Shown here piece by piece: positions 10,938 through 22,297 of a DNA stretch of 64,000 nucleotides (its first letter is position 1; each line of letters opens with the position of its first letter). A model generated the notes under the pieces. That model worked only from the letters and a program-made list of their open reading frames with translations, ran no database searches and had not been told where the DNA came from. Both the position numbers and the translations under genes were made by a program. Origin of the DNA: Hymenopus coronatus (Eukaryota > Arthropoda > Insecta > Mantodea > Hymenopodidae); contig CM060883.1 of the NCBI GenBank assembly GCA_030762935.1, positions 34,433,501 through 34,497,500 on the forward strand, in the 5' to 3' direction.

Positions 10938-11362
10938 ATAAGTAATCAATTGCGAATATTATGCGAACTTGTTACAACGTTTGAGTGATGAAATCGAGAA
11001 AGCTTTGTTTCATCAAGGCAATGCTCCAATTCACAGGCCCATTATCGCTGTGACCAAAATGAGTTAAAGTTCGAACTGCTTCCTCGTGCATCCTATTCAC
11101 TAGATTTAGCCCCCTCTGATTATTTTCTGTTTCCAAACTTGAAGAAATGGTTTGGTGGTAGAAGATGAACAGGTGGAGTCTGCAGTTGATGGCTATTTTG
11201 GAGACCTCGATAGTTCTCATTATAAACAGGGTATCGAAGCTATTGAACATCGCTGGGAGAAGTGTATCGAGCTGAAAGGAGGCACTATAGAGAAATAAAG
11301 ATGTTTTCCCCCAAATTTTTGTGCTTTCTTTGTTAGATCGGGTACTTCTGGAATAGCCCTCG
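10110..11362 (+). pseudogene. Second mariner-family transposon, dead
   Basis: TA dinucleotides flank both sides. The ends CTAGGGCTGTCCCGGAAGT and, reversed, CGAGGGCTATTCCAGAAGT form an imperfect terminal inverted repeat. Conceptual translation gives an N-terminal region with GHRYAIQYF and a C-terminal part with YYANLLQRLSDEI, LFHQGNAP and LDLAPSDYFLFPNLKKW. The second catalytic Asp (normally QDNAP) is Gly here. Several frameshifts, a short deletion before the LFHQ block and a run of about 30 A at an AAA codon site destroy the frame. The layout is standard for a 1.25-kb mariner. Confidence 0.85.
10904..10935 (+). repeat. Poly(A) tract inside mariner
   Basis: An uninterrupted A run at a lysine-codon position of the old transposase frame. 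It most likely grew by slippage; no foreign sequence precedes it. Confidence 0.8.
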
Positions 11363-11364
11363 TA

Positions 11365-11836
11365 CTTGCGCTTGCAGTATCCTGGGGTTCTTTCACCTCA
11401 TCCTTTTCTGAGGGGAGTAGGCACAAAAAATCCGCCTTGTGTCGTTGTGTCCCTTTCGTTTTCAAGTATTTACTTCATGAAAACTAGTGTAAGCTTCTAG
11501 AGATATTAGACTATATCTAGATGCTTGACGTATAACTCCACATTGTGCACTCATTTTAGTCACTGTCAGTGACATGAAAAATCACTGTAAACGCCATACA
11601 ATATTCAGCTTTGCGAAAATTCAGTATTTAATGAATGTCGCATTAGGGTATCAATCAGTCATTGTTTAAATAGAATTATATTCTATAATCAATAATTAAT
11701 GCAATTCCCAAACACTTGTTATAGAGCTGTTTATATTTGTTGCATGTGCTGCAAATATCAATATTAATACGGCAGTGGCATAATAAGCTCCTAAGCTTCG
11801 TACACAGCCTTTCAATTAAGTAAATGAAAAACAGTT
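11365..11836. other. Unassigned AT-rich stretch
   Basis: No gene or repeat family was recognised. Confidence 0.35.
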
Positions 11837-12050
11837 GTGATGTGTTACATTTATATGAATTTTCTACATCTATTACTTGTTAGTGGTAATATGAAATATT
11901 TTTAACTATTTTATTTCGTTTTAATCGAGGTAAACCATTACCGAAACAGCTGTATTATACATTTCTTTTAGATAGGAAGAGAACAGCGATAGTCAACTGT
12001 TTTAAGAATAGAACGCTATATGCTAACAAATTCTCAGCTAATGCAGACTC
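11837..12050 (+). mobile_element. Family H 5' fragment, degenerate
   Basis: GATGTGTTACATTTATATGA and TTTTCTACATC are a decayed H 5' end. Weak similarity continues for about 200 bp, and then a minus-strand H copy begins. Confidence 0.5.
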
Positions 12051-12069
12051 ATTTAATAAAAGCAACACT

Positions 12070-12943
12070 TTTTACTTTCTCTAGCCCATATGTAAAATGT
12101 ACACAGTGGATAGAGACGGTGCTGTATTCCACCTAAAAGTATAATATAGATATTGCATTAAATTATGTTTTGAGGTCCCCTGAATAAAAAAAAACATGTT
12201 GAGGAAAAGGTTCGTTATCTCTGTGGACAGCATAGCTCAAAAAACGAAAAGACCGTTAAAAACAAACTTTGTATTTAACTATCTTCCAAGGATACAACAC
12301 GAAGATTTTCAAGAAAATTCCCCCACCACAAAATACACTTTACATAGAAAAAAAAATTGAAAATTTTGTTTTACTCAAAAGTTGCTCTAAAGATTTTGAT
12401 TAAAATATCGTATATTAAATAAATTTACATTAAAATAAACTGTACATTTTGAATTTCCTGAAAATAACCCTTAAAGACTTCTTTATTCTGGACGAGTTTT
12501 TCAGAACTTTGTGTAACGGTTAAAGTGTAAGAGATACACAGAAACTTGCTCTACAAAAATTGTAGATCTCGTTATAACACATAATTTGTCATATGAATTT
12601 TTAGATAGAGCTGACCGATTCTGAGATATTCTTGTTATTGACTTTAACAATTTAAATAATTTTCCCAAACGGGAAATGACGTTTTGTTTCATCTCTCTTG
12701 TTATACTGCAGTTGATGGCAAAGGGAACCGAACTTTAGTTGCTTCATATAGGACCAGCATTTACAAGATTTGTCTATCGCTTTAGCCTAGTGTATTCCAT
12801 TATTTAACTTCTACTTTTAAGGAAGCAAGTAATTATACAATCTCTGCTAATGTTTACCTTGATTATCATGTAGATAAAAGAATAATTGTAAGGAAAGGTG
12901 TTTGTGTAGCAGCTAGAGAGCTAGTGATTGGAGCACATTATTT
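12070..12943 (-). mobile_element. Family H element, near full length
   Basis: It opens with the reversed 3' hairpin end TTTACTTTCTCTAGCC and runs through the whole family body. It ends in a decayed 5' terminus (AGTGATTGGAGCACATTA). The GT microsatellite is nearly lost. Length is about 870 bp. Confidence 0.75.
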
Positions 12944-13129
12944 CACACCACAAATGAGTGAGGTTCATAGAATTTTGAATTACTCGACATTTCTCCTTTC
13001 AGTATAAAGACATCTCAGTAAACCTTATCCAAGTAACTCGCCCTCACCAAGATTCGAACCGAAAGTTGTCAGGAGTAGAAAAGAATGACCAAGTATTGAA
13101 CAGGTTACAACAATTATCACAAAAATGTT

Positions 13130-13318
13130 ATCTGGAATAAACTGATAGTTTTAAAGAGATCTACATCTTTTATGTGCAAGTATCATTTCGTCTATCGCTT
13201 AACGTTTACTAGATTTACAAGATTTTACAAAATTGATTTTGAATGAAGAAGACATCACAGACCATTTCCAGAAAATTTGAGATTTACATTTATTTCTCAT
13301 GCGAATATCTGCAATATA
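13130..13318 (+). mobile_element. Family H element, left part, split by a MITE
   Basis: Middle-section H sequence (TTTGTCTATC-type phrase, then CAGAAAATTTGAGATTTACA) runs to the TA at 13317-13318. It resumes at about 13596 with TGTTTTAATCAAATTCGTTA. The 5' end is missing. Confidence 0.6.
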
Positions 13319-13593
13319 CTAGGTGGCCCATTTGCCCCGTATTTGGTTGTGCAGATATTTCTTCGTGAGTGAAGAGTTGCAGAACTCAACGGGTGGGGAA
13401 CAAGCAACAGACACCTTCGTTTTACCTCTCGGAAAGACCGAGATCCATTTCGCGGTCTGCAGAATAACCAAGGTTGCTCAGTCAGTTTTCCATTTACCGG
13501 TTTTAACTTGGAATAGCCCAGTTGGGTTCTGCATTTCTCAACGTAGAAAGGAATATGTGTACACACTAAATATGGGGAAGCTAGGCTACCTGG
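13319..13593. mobile_element. 275-bp MITE with imperfect inverted ends, TA target
   Basis: The left end reads CTAGGTGGCC and the right end, reversed, CCAGGTAGCC. Similarity extends imperfectly for about 35 bp. TA lies immediately outside both ends. The flanking H sequence is continuous once the insert is removed, which confirms the boundaries. A TA target and short inverted ends fit a non-autonomous Tc1/mariner-type element. Open frames on both strands are short and unrecognised. Confidence 0.7.
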
Positions 13594-13775
13594 TATAGTG
13601 TTTTAATCAAATTCGTTAAAGGCATTTTTAAAATAATCACGAATGTCGTAAAAAGCTCCATGTTAAGGAGTTGGGGTTAGGGGAATTTTATTTGTAATTT
13701 TGCTGTCTTATCTCAGAAAGATACTAAACACTGAAATTTTGTTTTTGAGTTTTGAATATACTGTTTGCAGACCAC
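13594..13775 (+). mobile_element. Family H element, right part after the MITE
   Basis: It continues the copy interrupted at 13318: TTTTAATCAAATTCGTTA, GAGTTGGGGTTAGGGGA and TTTTGTTTTTGAGT-like blocks appear in the correct order. The 3' hairpin end is missing. Confidence 0.6.
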
Positions 13776-13814
13776 AAACAAACAACATTCTGAGAAGCAC
13801 CTATGAAAAACTTA

Positions 13815-14045
13815 AAATTACTTACGATATCGTAAGGCGCCATTGGAGTATGTCATCTCAATATAATTTGAGATTACCTTGTGGTTTACCGGGAAACATG
13901 CGATTCAGTTGAGGAATTTAATGCCGTGTCTGCATGTTGCCATGGTAGCTCAGTGCTTAGAGTGACCGGCTAGAGACCGAGATATCCGTGGTTAAAATCC
14001 CGGCTATGACATTGAAATGTTCATTCTGACTCTACCTATCCATTT
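13815..14045 (+). mobile_element. tRNA-derived SINE, family 2
   Basis: The leader (CTTGTGGTTTACCGGGAAAC), tRNA-like core (GCCATGGTAGCTCAGTG, then GTGGTTAAAATCCCGGCTA) and tail (GACTCTACCTATCC) match the copies near 4.8 kb and 28.2 kb. This is the fullest plus-strand copy and shows the family is about 230 bp. Confidence 0.75.
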
Positions 14046-14105
14046 CTATTATCTCCAATTATAATTAAGTAGAAAGAAAAATATACTTTCGTAAAAGTAT
14101 TTTGT

Positions 14106-14337
14106 GCCCGCCTGGGTAGTGTGATGATAGCGTGTCTGCCTCACATTCAACAGTCGCGAGTTCGAATCTCGCTTAGGGTGAATAACCCACATAAGATTTT
14201 TTTTTCGTGCTTTTCCCTTATCTCGAGAAGTCGAGTAATTTTAAGCTCCAAGGACCCTGAGATCATTTGAGCATCATTTCACCAATTTCATTCATCGTCC
14301 GATTGGCTAATAGTCCTTAAGCTAATAAACAAAAAAG
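14106..14337 (+). mobile_element. tRNA-derived SINE, family 4
   Basis: A tRNA-like head of about 75 nt has an A box at GGGTAGTGTGATGATAG and a good B box, GAGTTCGAATCTCGC; a CAC triplet sits where the anticodon would be. The acceptor ends do not pair well. The head runs into about 150 bp of non-tRNA sequence ending AATAAACAAAAAAG, as SINE bodies do. A decayed tRNA gene is the alternative. Confidence 0.65.
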
Positions 14338-14338
14338 A

Positions 14339-14616
14339 GCAGGACTGCCTCTGTGGTCGAGTGATCAGCGAGCTGACTTTTCATCCGGAAGTCCCGGGCT
14401 CCATTCCCGGCTGGGACGGGGAATTTTTCTTTAACCAGATTTATTCGCTATCCCCCACAGTCTGGAAGTATGCCAGTGAGGGTGAATGTGTGTGTGTGTG
14501 TTTAAGGAAAATAAATTTGAACCCAACGTAAAGAACCTATAGACAACCAATTGATTCTAGAGCAAAGCCCCCGATATGACTTAGATGTTAAAGGGGGCTA
14601 TATAAATGGAACGATT
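14339..14616 (+). mobile_element. tRNA-derived SINE, family 3
   Basis: The head contains TGTGGTCGAGTGATCAGCGA and a B-box-like GGGCTCCATTCCCGG. A body with a (GT)n stretch follows, then the distinctive 3' part AAGCCCCCGATATGACTTAG, which is shared with the fragment at 6.2 kb. It starts directly after the family 4 SINE. Confidence 0.7.
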
Positions 14617-14661
14617 AAAAAAATAGAGTAGTTTGTATAGCCATAATAAACAAAAAAAAAA

Positions 14662-15528
14662 TCTTATGTGTTACACTCACATGACTTTCTCTAGCTACTC
14701 TACAAACAAGCGTCTTACAAAACATAATTCTTCTTTCAACACCACGCTAATCGAGATAAACATTAGCAGAGTTTTGTTACTTAGTTCCTTATAAGTAGGC
14801 TGGAACTAAGAGAATACACTAGGCTAAAGTGATAGTCAAATGTTTTAAAAGCTGTCGTTATGTGATTGTCATGGCAAATGGACTCTTTGCTTGGCCAGGT
14901 GTAGAACAAAAGAAAAACGAACACTCCCGCCTGTGAAAAGTATAAGTACTTCACAACTGAAGCCAATAACAAGGAATAACTCTGAAACGATTAGTTCCAC
15001 GAAAATAATGTTTATGACATAGCTAGTGTATTTTAACGATATCTACACTTTTTGTACAGCAAATTTTTTTCTATTTCTTACGGTTCATTAGTTATTCTAA
15101 ATTAAGCAAAATTCATCCAGAATAAACAGGTCTTTAGAAGCTATTACCAGAAAATTCTGGATTTATATTTTATTTGTAATAGAAATGACTTTAATATGTG
15201 ATATTTAATCAAAATAGTTGGAGCCATTTTTAAGAAAAATAAAATTTTCGAAATTTTTTCCATGTAAAGGGTAGTTAGGGGTGGGGGGATTTTCTTGAAA
15301 ATCTTCGTGTCGCATCCTTGGAAGATATCAAACCTAAATATCAGTTTGGTATTCAACTGTCTTCATTTTTGAGCTATGCTTTCGGACCTTTTTCTGAAAA
15401 TACTTTTTTTGGGCTTGGGGGGTCCTAAAATATGTATTTCCGGTGAAATCTTGACATCGAATTTGTGGGTGGAATACAATACTTCTCTATCCCTATGTAC
15501 ATTGTACATACGGGGATAGAGAAAGTAA
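14662..15528 (+). mobile_element. Family H element, full length
   Basis: It starts TCTTATGTGTTACACTCACA after a run of A and ends with the hairpin GTACATTGTACATACGGGGAT, then AGAGAAAGTAA. Length is about 867 bp. The terminal hairpin belongs to a subtype whose loop differs from the common one; copies near 45.2, 48.8 and 51.3 kb share it (ACGGGGCTAGAG). Confidence 0.8.
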
Positions 15529-15529
15529 A

Positions 15530-16363
15530 ACGTTAAAAAAATCCATGGGAATGCAACACATGCGATTTTTTGTAGTTTTAAGTTTAATAGAAACGTTTTC
15601 TTAATACTTGTCAGTCCAAACACGCTCATTTGTCGCTGACATTATTTACAAGCTGTTTGTCTTCTCATAAATATTCATTATTGTGGTAATTAATTGAGGT
15701 TTATTGTTTATTCCGCCACAGAGAAAAGAAACAATGAACAGAGTCCATAGCGTGCGGTCATTAAATTCTAAATGATTAGTCTGAAACACGAAATGTTTCA
15801 CATGACACTATCTCTTTCACGTAATATGTGACTTGGCTTGGTTGTATGAATCACAACTAAACATTTTCGTGTGGTTTATCACGTTTTCTAAATATTTCTT
15901 TTATACTTCTTATAAATTCACTTAAAATGCAAACTAGCCACGCACAGAAATACAGGGAGGGGCGTACAAACACATAAATGCCATGCTATTTAACGCAATA
16001 TCTCAAAAATAAATAAAGTGCGAGCAAATGCTTTGTTTTAGGGTTGCGTGACGGTGATTTATCGAACTCGGCCTTTTAAAAAACGTATAATCCACTCCCA
16101 GTTTATCAAAACAACCAGTACATTATCTAGGATTATGTATGTGTCTGCTGTATGCTTTATGCTGAAAACTTAATGGACAGGAAAACCAAAGCCTACTGGT
16201 TATGTATAGCAAAAATCAATTTATATAGCTTTATCTGCAAACAGTTAATATAAAATACATATAATATAGCAAATAAATAAGTAACAAACAATAATGAGCC
16301 AAATTTTTCAAGCTATACAACACCAATACTTCTGTTGAAATAAAAGAAATTGATAACTATTAG
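15530..16363. other. Unassigned AT-rich stretch
   Basis: No gene or repeat was recognised. This is one of the longer stretches without visible transposon sequence. Confidence 0.35.
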
Positions 16364-17202
16364 TACTTTCTCTATACGTGCTATGTACATAGTGTATAGA
16401 GAAGGTATTGTAATGCACCCAAAAATTCGATACCGAGATTTCACCAGAAATACATGTTTTGATATCTCCTGAATCCAAAAAAAAAGCATTTTTAGAAAAA
16501 TGACCGTGTGAGTGTGTGTGTGGAGCATAGCTCAAAAACGAAAAGTCCGTTAAAAACCAAACTTCGTATTTAGGTTTGGTATCTTCCAAGGATGCGACAC
16601 GAAGATTTTCAAGAAAATCCCCCCACTCCCAACTACCCTTTACGTGGAACTTTTTTCGAAAATTTTTATTTTTTAAAAAATGGCTCTAACGATTTTGATT
16701 AAAATATCGTATATTAAAGATATTTACCTGACAAATAAAATGTATATCGCGAATTTTCTGGGAACAGTCTCTGAAGACTACTGTATTCTTGATGAATTTT
16801 GCATAACTACTAAACCATAAGGGATGGACAAAAACTTAACACAAACAATGTAGAGCACGCTAGAACACACAATTTATGTTATATACATTTTTTCGTGGAG
16901 TTGCTGGTTTTTGAGATATTCCTTTTTCTTAGTTTCAGCTTTGAAAAACATACTTTTCTCATACAGGAATTTGTCAACTCCTGTCCATACAAACAAAGGA
17001 ACATCAGTCACATAGCAACCAGCTTTTGGCTTTCACTTTAACCTATGGTACTTCCATATTTCGCTTCTACTTACAATATAGCAAGAAATAAGACTATTTC
17101 TGCTAATTTTTCTCAATTGGCATGAAATAAATAAAAGAATAAGCTTATTGACTATTATTTGTTACAGAGATATAGATAAAGTCATGTGAATGGAACATCA
17201 GA
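16364..17202 (-). mobile_element. Family H element, full length
   Basis: From the reversed 3' end (ACTTTCTCTATACGTGC, GTACATAGTGTATAGAGAAG) through the microsatellite (GTGTGAGTGTGTGTG) to the reversed 5' end (GTCATGTGAATGGAACATCA). Length is about 839 bp. It is a good minus-strand reference copy. Confidence 0.85.
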
Positions 17203-17514
17203 TTTTTTTAATAAGGTTCTTATAATTTTATTCAAAATTTTAGACTTTAAATTAAAAAATAACTAATCTATGTACATAATCATGCTTCGTTGAAATAAAG
17301 GCTGTTTTGGTGCAAATGTGTGGTAAGAATTTCAGGCTTTTGTGTCAATTAGTTTCTGAGATATTTCCGAGGCATTTATACAGACAATTTTACTTCTTCA
17401 GAAATTGCTTTCAAGCATAACATTTAAAAAGAAATGTAACCTAGCTTTTCAAATACAACTATACAGTACCTAATATTCTTTCACGAAGACAATATGAGCG
17501 GGATGGCAATGATC

Positions 17515-17517
<3 letters not shown>

Positions 17518-17574
<57 letters not shown>
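17518..17574. repeat. (TA)n microsatellite
   Basis: About 28 TA units at the Helitron 5' end. Short TA stretches are usual there, and this one has expanded. Confidence 0.95.
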
Positions 17575-17576
<2 letters not shown>

Positions 17577-18659
17577 TGAATCGCTGAAATGTTTGTACAG
17601 GTATCACTTCTGAACTACTGCATCAAATTGAACAGTTCTTTTTCTGTTGTGTTCGTTATTGTCACGACAAGGTTTGTGGAAATGAAAATGTTTAAAAATA
17701 GTACTATAAAGTATTTAAAATCTCATAATATTGTTATCTATGGTGCTAAGCGAACGCATTTCGGTTAATAGCCACCAGATGGCAGTGGAATCACGGTTAT
17801 TTGTTGCTAAATGGTCGTAGTACTGCTATATTTTCCCTTCCCATTCAATGTTAAGGTAACGCACCAGTTTATTAACACAATGACGCTATGCAGCAGTGAA
17901 TTTCAACATTTTTATGTATTAACTGTGCTTTCCTTACTCCTATCGTTTAAAATAAAGAAGCTTTCCTAGCGACGAACACCTGAAATACGTACTTATTATT
18001 TGCCACCAGATGGCCGTAGTACACACTGCTCCATTTTTCTTCTTCAATGGAATGTATCCGGTTATGGAGAAAATGACGCAAGATAACTGTGAAAATAAAA
18101 TATATTTCTTATTAACTATCCTTTGCTTGGTCACATCGTTTAATTAAGGAAATCAGTATATTTTTGTTGTAATACTTTAAAAGGAACAAGTTATGAACAA
18201 TGCACATAAGCATTAACCCTTTTGGAATCTGAAAATAACGGGATCCGTTTTAGGTTTAACCTATTACAGATGTTTATTTGACGTTATGTGATACACGAGC
18301 TAGCTAAAGAACATGAAAAAGTATATCAATTGACCGAATAGATCTACTTCCTCTTTAGTTACGTCACTGTTAGCCTTAGAAATTGCTGTTTTGACATAGA
18401 AGAAAATAAAGAAAGAGGTGGAAAACATTAGGAATAAAGAAAAGAAAGAGATTCGGAAGAAGCATGAATGTTACTTTGTGACTTTCTCCTTAATGTAATT
18501 CATTACCTATGCCAGCGTATACCCACCACACTATGGATGCGCTGCCATTACTGTTATTATGCCAACGACATCTTGGTTGGCCACGCTGTTAACTGCATAT
18601 GTCGTCCTTTACACACTACCTTATGGGTGCTCTGACTTCGTCCTATTTATGCTACATTG

Positions 18660-19420
18660 CCCAGATCATTGCGCTTTTCAGATGCAAATGTATTATTAGA
18701 CATTGAAAATGGGAAAATTCCTGTTGACACTTCTACTGACCTCATTTCGTTTCCATCAAATCTTTGTCACTTCACAACGTCAAAGGAAGAATCAATATCG
18801 AAAGTGTTTCCAAATATTGGTGCAAATTACAAACATTATATTTGGTTTAACGAACGAGTCATTTTAGCAGGAACTTGTAGCTGTGGATGATTCGAATGTA
18901 GAAATTCAGGGTAAAATTGGTGGATTCATTTAAGTCGATCAATTCCGTTATCAATCCAAATGAAGTCATCAATTATCTAATTAAATTCATTGGATTTGCC
19001 AGGATTCCCTCCACACCATTTACAGCTCAAGGTTGACTCGGTGATAATTATACTACGTAATATAAATCAGCCGAAATTATGCAGCGGAACACAATTCACT
19101 GTTAAAAAAGTATGAAAATTTTGATTTAAGTTACTATAACATAGGAAAGTTCAAAGGCGAGGATATACTTATTTCAAGAATACCACCAATTTCCGATTGA
19201 ATTTAAGTGCACCCTACATTCATAAAGACAATAAATCCCAAGATCAATCGTTAGAAGTGTGTGTAATATACTTTGAATTGCGTTTTCCCCATGTTGTACG
19301 TTGCGTGCTCGAGAGTCGGCAAACTATCGGTGTTATTTTTTTCTCTCCGGAAGGAAAATTGTGCATTACAAGGCATTACAATAGAGTGTTGGTCAAATTG
19401 TTTATTTTTCATTTTATTTC
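18660..19420 (+). pseudogene. Helitron PIF1-like helicase remnant
   Basis: The first 75 codons read cleanly and include GKIPVDTSTDLISFPSN, CHFTTSKEE and VFPNIGANYKHYIWF, a segment typical of the PIF1-family helicase of Helitrons. After a frameshift come VINPNEVINYL- and PPHHLQLK-like remnants, GKFKGEDILI and finally a LYVACSRVGK-like motif. The order matches the C-terminal half of that helicase. The Walker A and B motifs lie upstream in intact proteins and are absent here. Stops and frameshifts rule out function. Confidence 0.8.
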
Positions 19421-19535
19421 ATTGCATGGTCTACTTAAACGAGTAGAGTTGTCTTCATTAGGTACATCACCCGTGCGAAGCCGGGGCGGGCAGCTAGTAG
19501 AAGTAAAAGCTTTCCGGTCAAAATAAAAAAAAAAA

Positions 19536-19680
19536 AATCTGATGCGTTTCATTCAATTACTTTCTCTACAAATCTGTGACAAATTATTGTTAGAAAGCTT
19601 ATTCTTCTATGTACTTCATGATACTCGGTACGAACATTAGCAATTGTTCTTATTACTTGGTGTCTTGCAAGTAAAAGGCA
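19536..19680 (+). mobile_element. Family H 5' fragment, outermost of a nest
   Basis: TCTGATGCGTTTCATTCAAT and ACTTTCTCTAC mark an H 5' end. After ~145 bp another H copy starts at an A run. The remainder of this copy was not found after the nest. Confidence 0.65.
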
Positions 19681-19683
19681 AAA

Positions 19684-20021
19684 ATCTAATGTGTTCCATT
19701 CACATGATGCGGTAAACAAAGTCTTTTATTCAAAACATTAATTTATCTACATCATGCTAATCAAGATAAAGGTAAGGAGAATTATTTTTATTACTAGCTT
19801 CCTTATAAGTAGAAGCGCAATAAGAAAATGCACAGTCAAAAGCGATAGTCTCGTCCTTTAAAAGCCGGTCGCTATTTGAAACATTTGACATTCCAATCTC
19901 TTTGCTTGCCAGGAATAACCAAACAGAAAACGTCTTCCCGTTTGAGAAAAGTTTAAGTGGCTAAAATTAAAACCAATAATCAGGAATATCTCGAAAACGG
20001 TTAACTCTATAAAAAAAAAAA
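19684..20021 (+). mobile_element. Family H element, middle copy of a nest (5' part)
   Basis: It starts TCTAATGTGTTCCATTCACA and runs 338 bp to AACGGTTAACTCTAT plus an A run. There a further H copy begins. It resumes at 20764. Confidence 0.75.
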
Positions 20022-20763
20022 ACCTGATGTGTTCCACTCACATGACTTTCTCTACTTCTCTGCAACAAATTATTCTTAAAAGCTTGTGCGTCTATTTATT
20101 TCATGCTAATCGAGTAAAAATTAGCAGAAATAGTCTTATTAATTGCTTTCTTATAAGTAGAAGAGAAACAAGGGAGTGCCATAGGTTAAAGTGATAGTCT
20201 AAAGTTGGTTGGTATGTCACTGAAGTTCTTTTATTTGTATGGACAGGAGTTGAGAAACTCCTGTATGAGAAAGGTATAATTTTCTTAAAGCTGAAACAAA
20301 GAACAAGGAATATCTAAAAAACAATCAACTCCACGAAAAAAATATGTATTACATAAATTGTGTGCTTTAACGTGCTCCACATTTTTTGTGTGGTAAGTTC
20401 TTATCTATCTCTTACAGTTTAGCAGTTATGCAAAATTCGTAAAATTCACTCAGAATAAAGTAGTCTTCAGAGGCTATTCCCAGAACATTCAAAATATACA
20501 TTTTATTTGTCAGGTAAATATATTTAATATACGATATTTTAATGAAAATCGTTAAGTTGGTATTTTACCGACTTTTCGTTTTTGAGTTATCGTGTTCACA
20601 GACACACGTACACCCACACAGGAACTTTTTTCTAAAAATACTTTTTTTTTGGAATCAGGGGACCCTAAAACATATATTTCCGGTGAAATCTCGGTATCGA
20701 ATTTTTTGGTGGAGTGCAATACCTTCTCTATACATTATGTACATAGCACGTATAGAGAAAGTA
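20022..20763 (+). mobile_element. Family H element, innermost copy of a nest
   Basis: It starts CTGATGTGTTCCACTCACAT and ends GTATAGAGAAAGTAAAA, about 740 bp with an internal deletion. It is inserted into the A run that uninterrupted copies carry between CTCCACG and TGTATATAAC. Confidence 0.8.
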
Positions 20764-21149
20764 AAAATGTACGTGACATAAACTGTGTGTTTTAATGAGA
20801 GGATATTCGCAGAAAATTCAAGATACCATTTCGTTTGTCATATATATAGGGCATTTTAGTTAAACAGTTAACCAATTTTGAGAAAACCAAAATCCCCATG
20901 TTACATACTTGGAAGATATCAAATTTAATACCTAGTTTGGTGTTTTACCGACTTTTCGTTCTTGAGTTATCGTGTTCACACACACACGCGCGCGTGCGTG
21001 CGCAGATCTTTGTCTAAAAAGTTTTTTTTGGGGGGTATACAGGGAACGGATGTTTCCTGTGAAATATCGGTATCGAAATTTTGGGTGCATTATAATGCCT
21101 TCTCTATAGGTACACTATGTACATAGTACGTGTAGAGAAAGTAAAAAGG
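20764..21149 (+). mobile_element. Family H element, middle copy of a nest (3' part)
   Basis: It picks up where 20021 stopped (ACATAAACTGTGTGTTTTAA) and runs to a complete 3' hairpin and GTGTAGAGAAAGTAAAA. It includes a mixed CA/CG microsatellite (ACACACACACGCGCGCG). Confidence 0.75.
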
Positions 21150-22297
21150 TCTTTCTCTAACGCTAATATTTATAAGGTTATTGATGTTTTACCAAGTGAG
21201 CGTACCAAAATTTTCTAAAGGACTACTATGCAGGATTATTTTCAACTATATTTTGCGTATCTCTATGAAATTTATACCAAAATGAATGGGAGATTCGTAA
21301 TATTTATGTGCAATTAAAACATTAACATGGAAAAAATTTAGAAACATCACTGCCCTAAAAATGTATAAGAATTGTAAACATTATCAGAATTCCTTTCATC
21401 TGATAACGTTAGTCATTTTCGGCATTTGCACAGCCTCGACAGATTCACAAACGTAAGGTCTTGCACACCAGGAAGAAGACTACCATTCTCTTGAGAAATG
21501 GACTTCCTGAAGCAACACGAAGTCTAGCGGATGTAAGCTGCAGCAGTTTATATTCTAATCCCATAGGAATTAAACTAGAGGGAATAGGGTGACCGCAAGG
21601 CTATCTGGCAAAGGCCTGATTCTAATTCCTCCAAGTTAAACTCAACCAGATTTAGACAATAAGATATCGCGCGCCTTGTGCTCCCTTTTGTGGCGATTAG
21701 CCGCTTCCCTCCCAACTTGAAACTGCAAGATGCCATCTTCAGGAAAGGGAATAGTGAGAGATAAGCACACTGTGTTTGTGTGCTGCTTCTCAAATGGACG
21801 GATCTAATTCCCGTTTTATAACACAAAACAGTCCATCTCTCCAAGTCCAACTTATGTTTTATCTTTGCCCATTTACAAAATGTTAATTGCATCTTAGAGA
21901 CCGGGTCTATTTCCAGAGAAACACTAGTGACATCTGTTGTCCGGTAATACCATTTCCTCATACTGTAATTAAGAGTCACTAGCTATGAACATTAAAGAGT
22001 ATTGTGACGATGTGATATTTGACGTAAACTTAATGCTATATGATTTTAAAATACATCCAGTATAAAGTTTAGAGCGAGAAAGCTTTGCAATCTCCAGCTC
22101 AATACCTGTGATTTTCTTGGTTTTCCCTAGTCGATAGGTGAATTCTAGCTGATTTGTCACCTTCCACTGTTTACTTTCATAATTTAACTTTCATTCTGTT
22201 TCCTACTTACCTTTCAGGTGTGTTTATAGGTTTCGCTGCGAGAAGTGCCGGACAGATGGCTCCGATGCTTGCTGAAATGAAAGAGAACGTGGTTATT
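21150..22297. other. Unassigned stretch with a 134-codon open frame
   Basis: A minus-strand frame at 21575-21979 (134 codons) has no recognisable domain and a composition unlike a conserved protein. Its lower part is GC-richer than the surroundings. I found no splice-like or promoter-like context strong enough to call a gene. It could be an old transposon body. Confidence 0.3.

Larger units (their letters stand above)
17513..19497 (+). mobile_element. Decayed Helitron with both ends visible
   Basis: The 5' end is TC following an A. It leads through a (TA)n tract to GTGAATCGCTGAAATG, a sequence type common at Helitron 5' ends. The 3' end is the GC-rich hairpin CCCGTGCGAAGCCGGGGCGG, closing in CTAG directly before a T. 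The A^T target with TC...CTRR ends is the classical Helitron signature. The interior keeps decayed helicase sequence (separate entry) but no visible Rep/HUH domain. At 1985 bp this is an internally deleted copy that could have moved only with help. Confidence 0.85.

Noticed and set aside
13297..13598. Overlapping 89- and 91-codon frames on both strands
   Set aside because: Both fall in the 275-bp MITE, have no recognisable motif and overlap on opposite strands.
17518..17574. TA run considered as an origin or regulatory site
   Set aside because: It is better explained as the expanded TA stretch at the Helitron 5' end.
21575..21979. Candidate host gene of 134 codons
   Set aside because: There is no recognisable domain, and no promoter or splice context I can support. 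It is recorded only as unassigned sequence.
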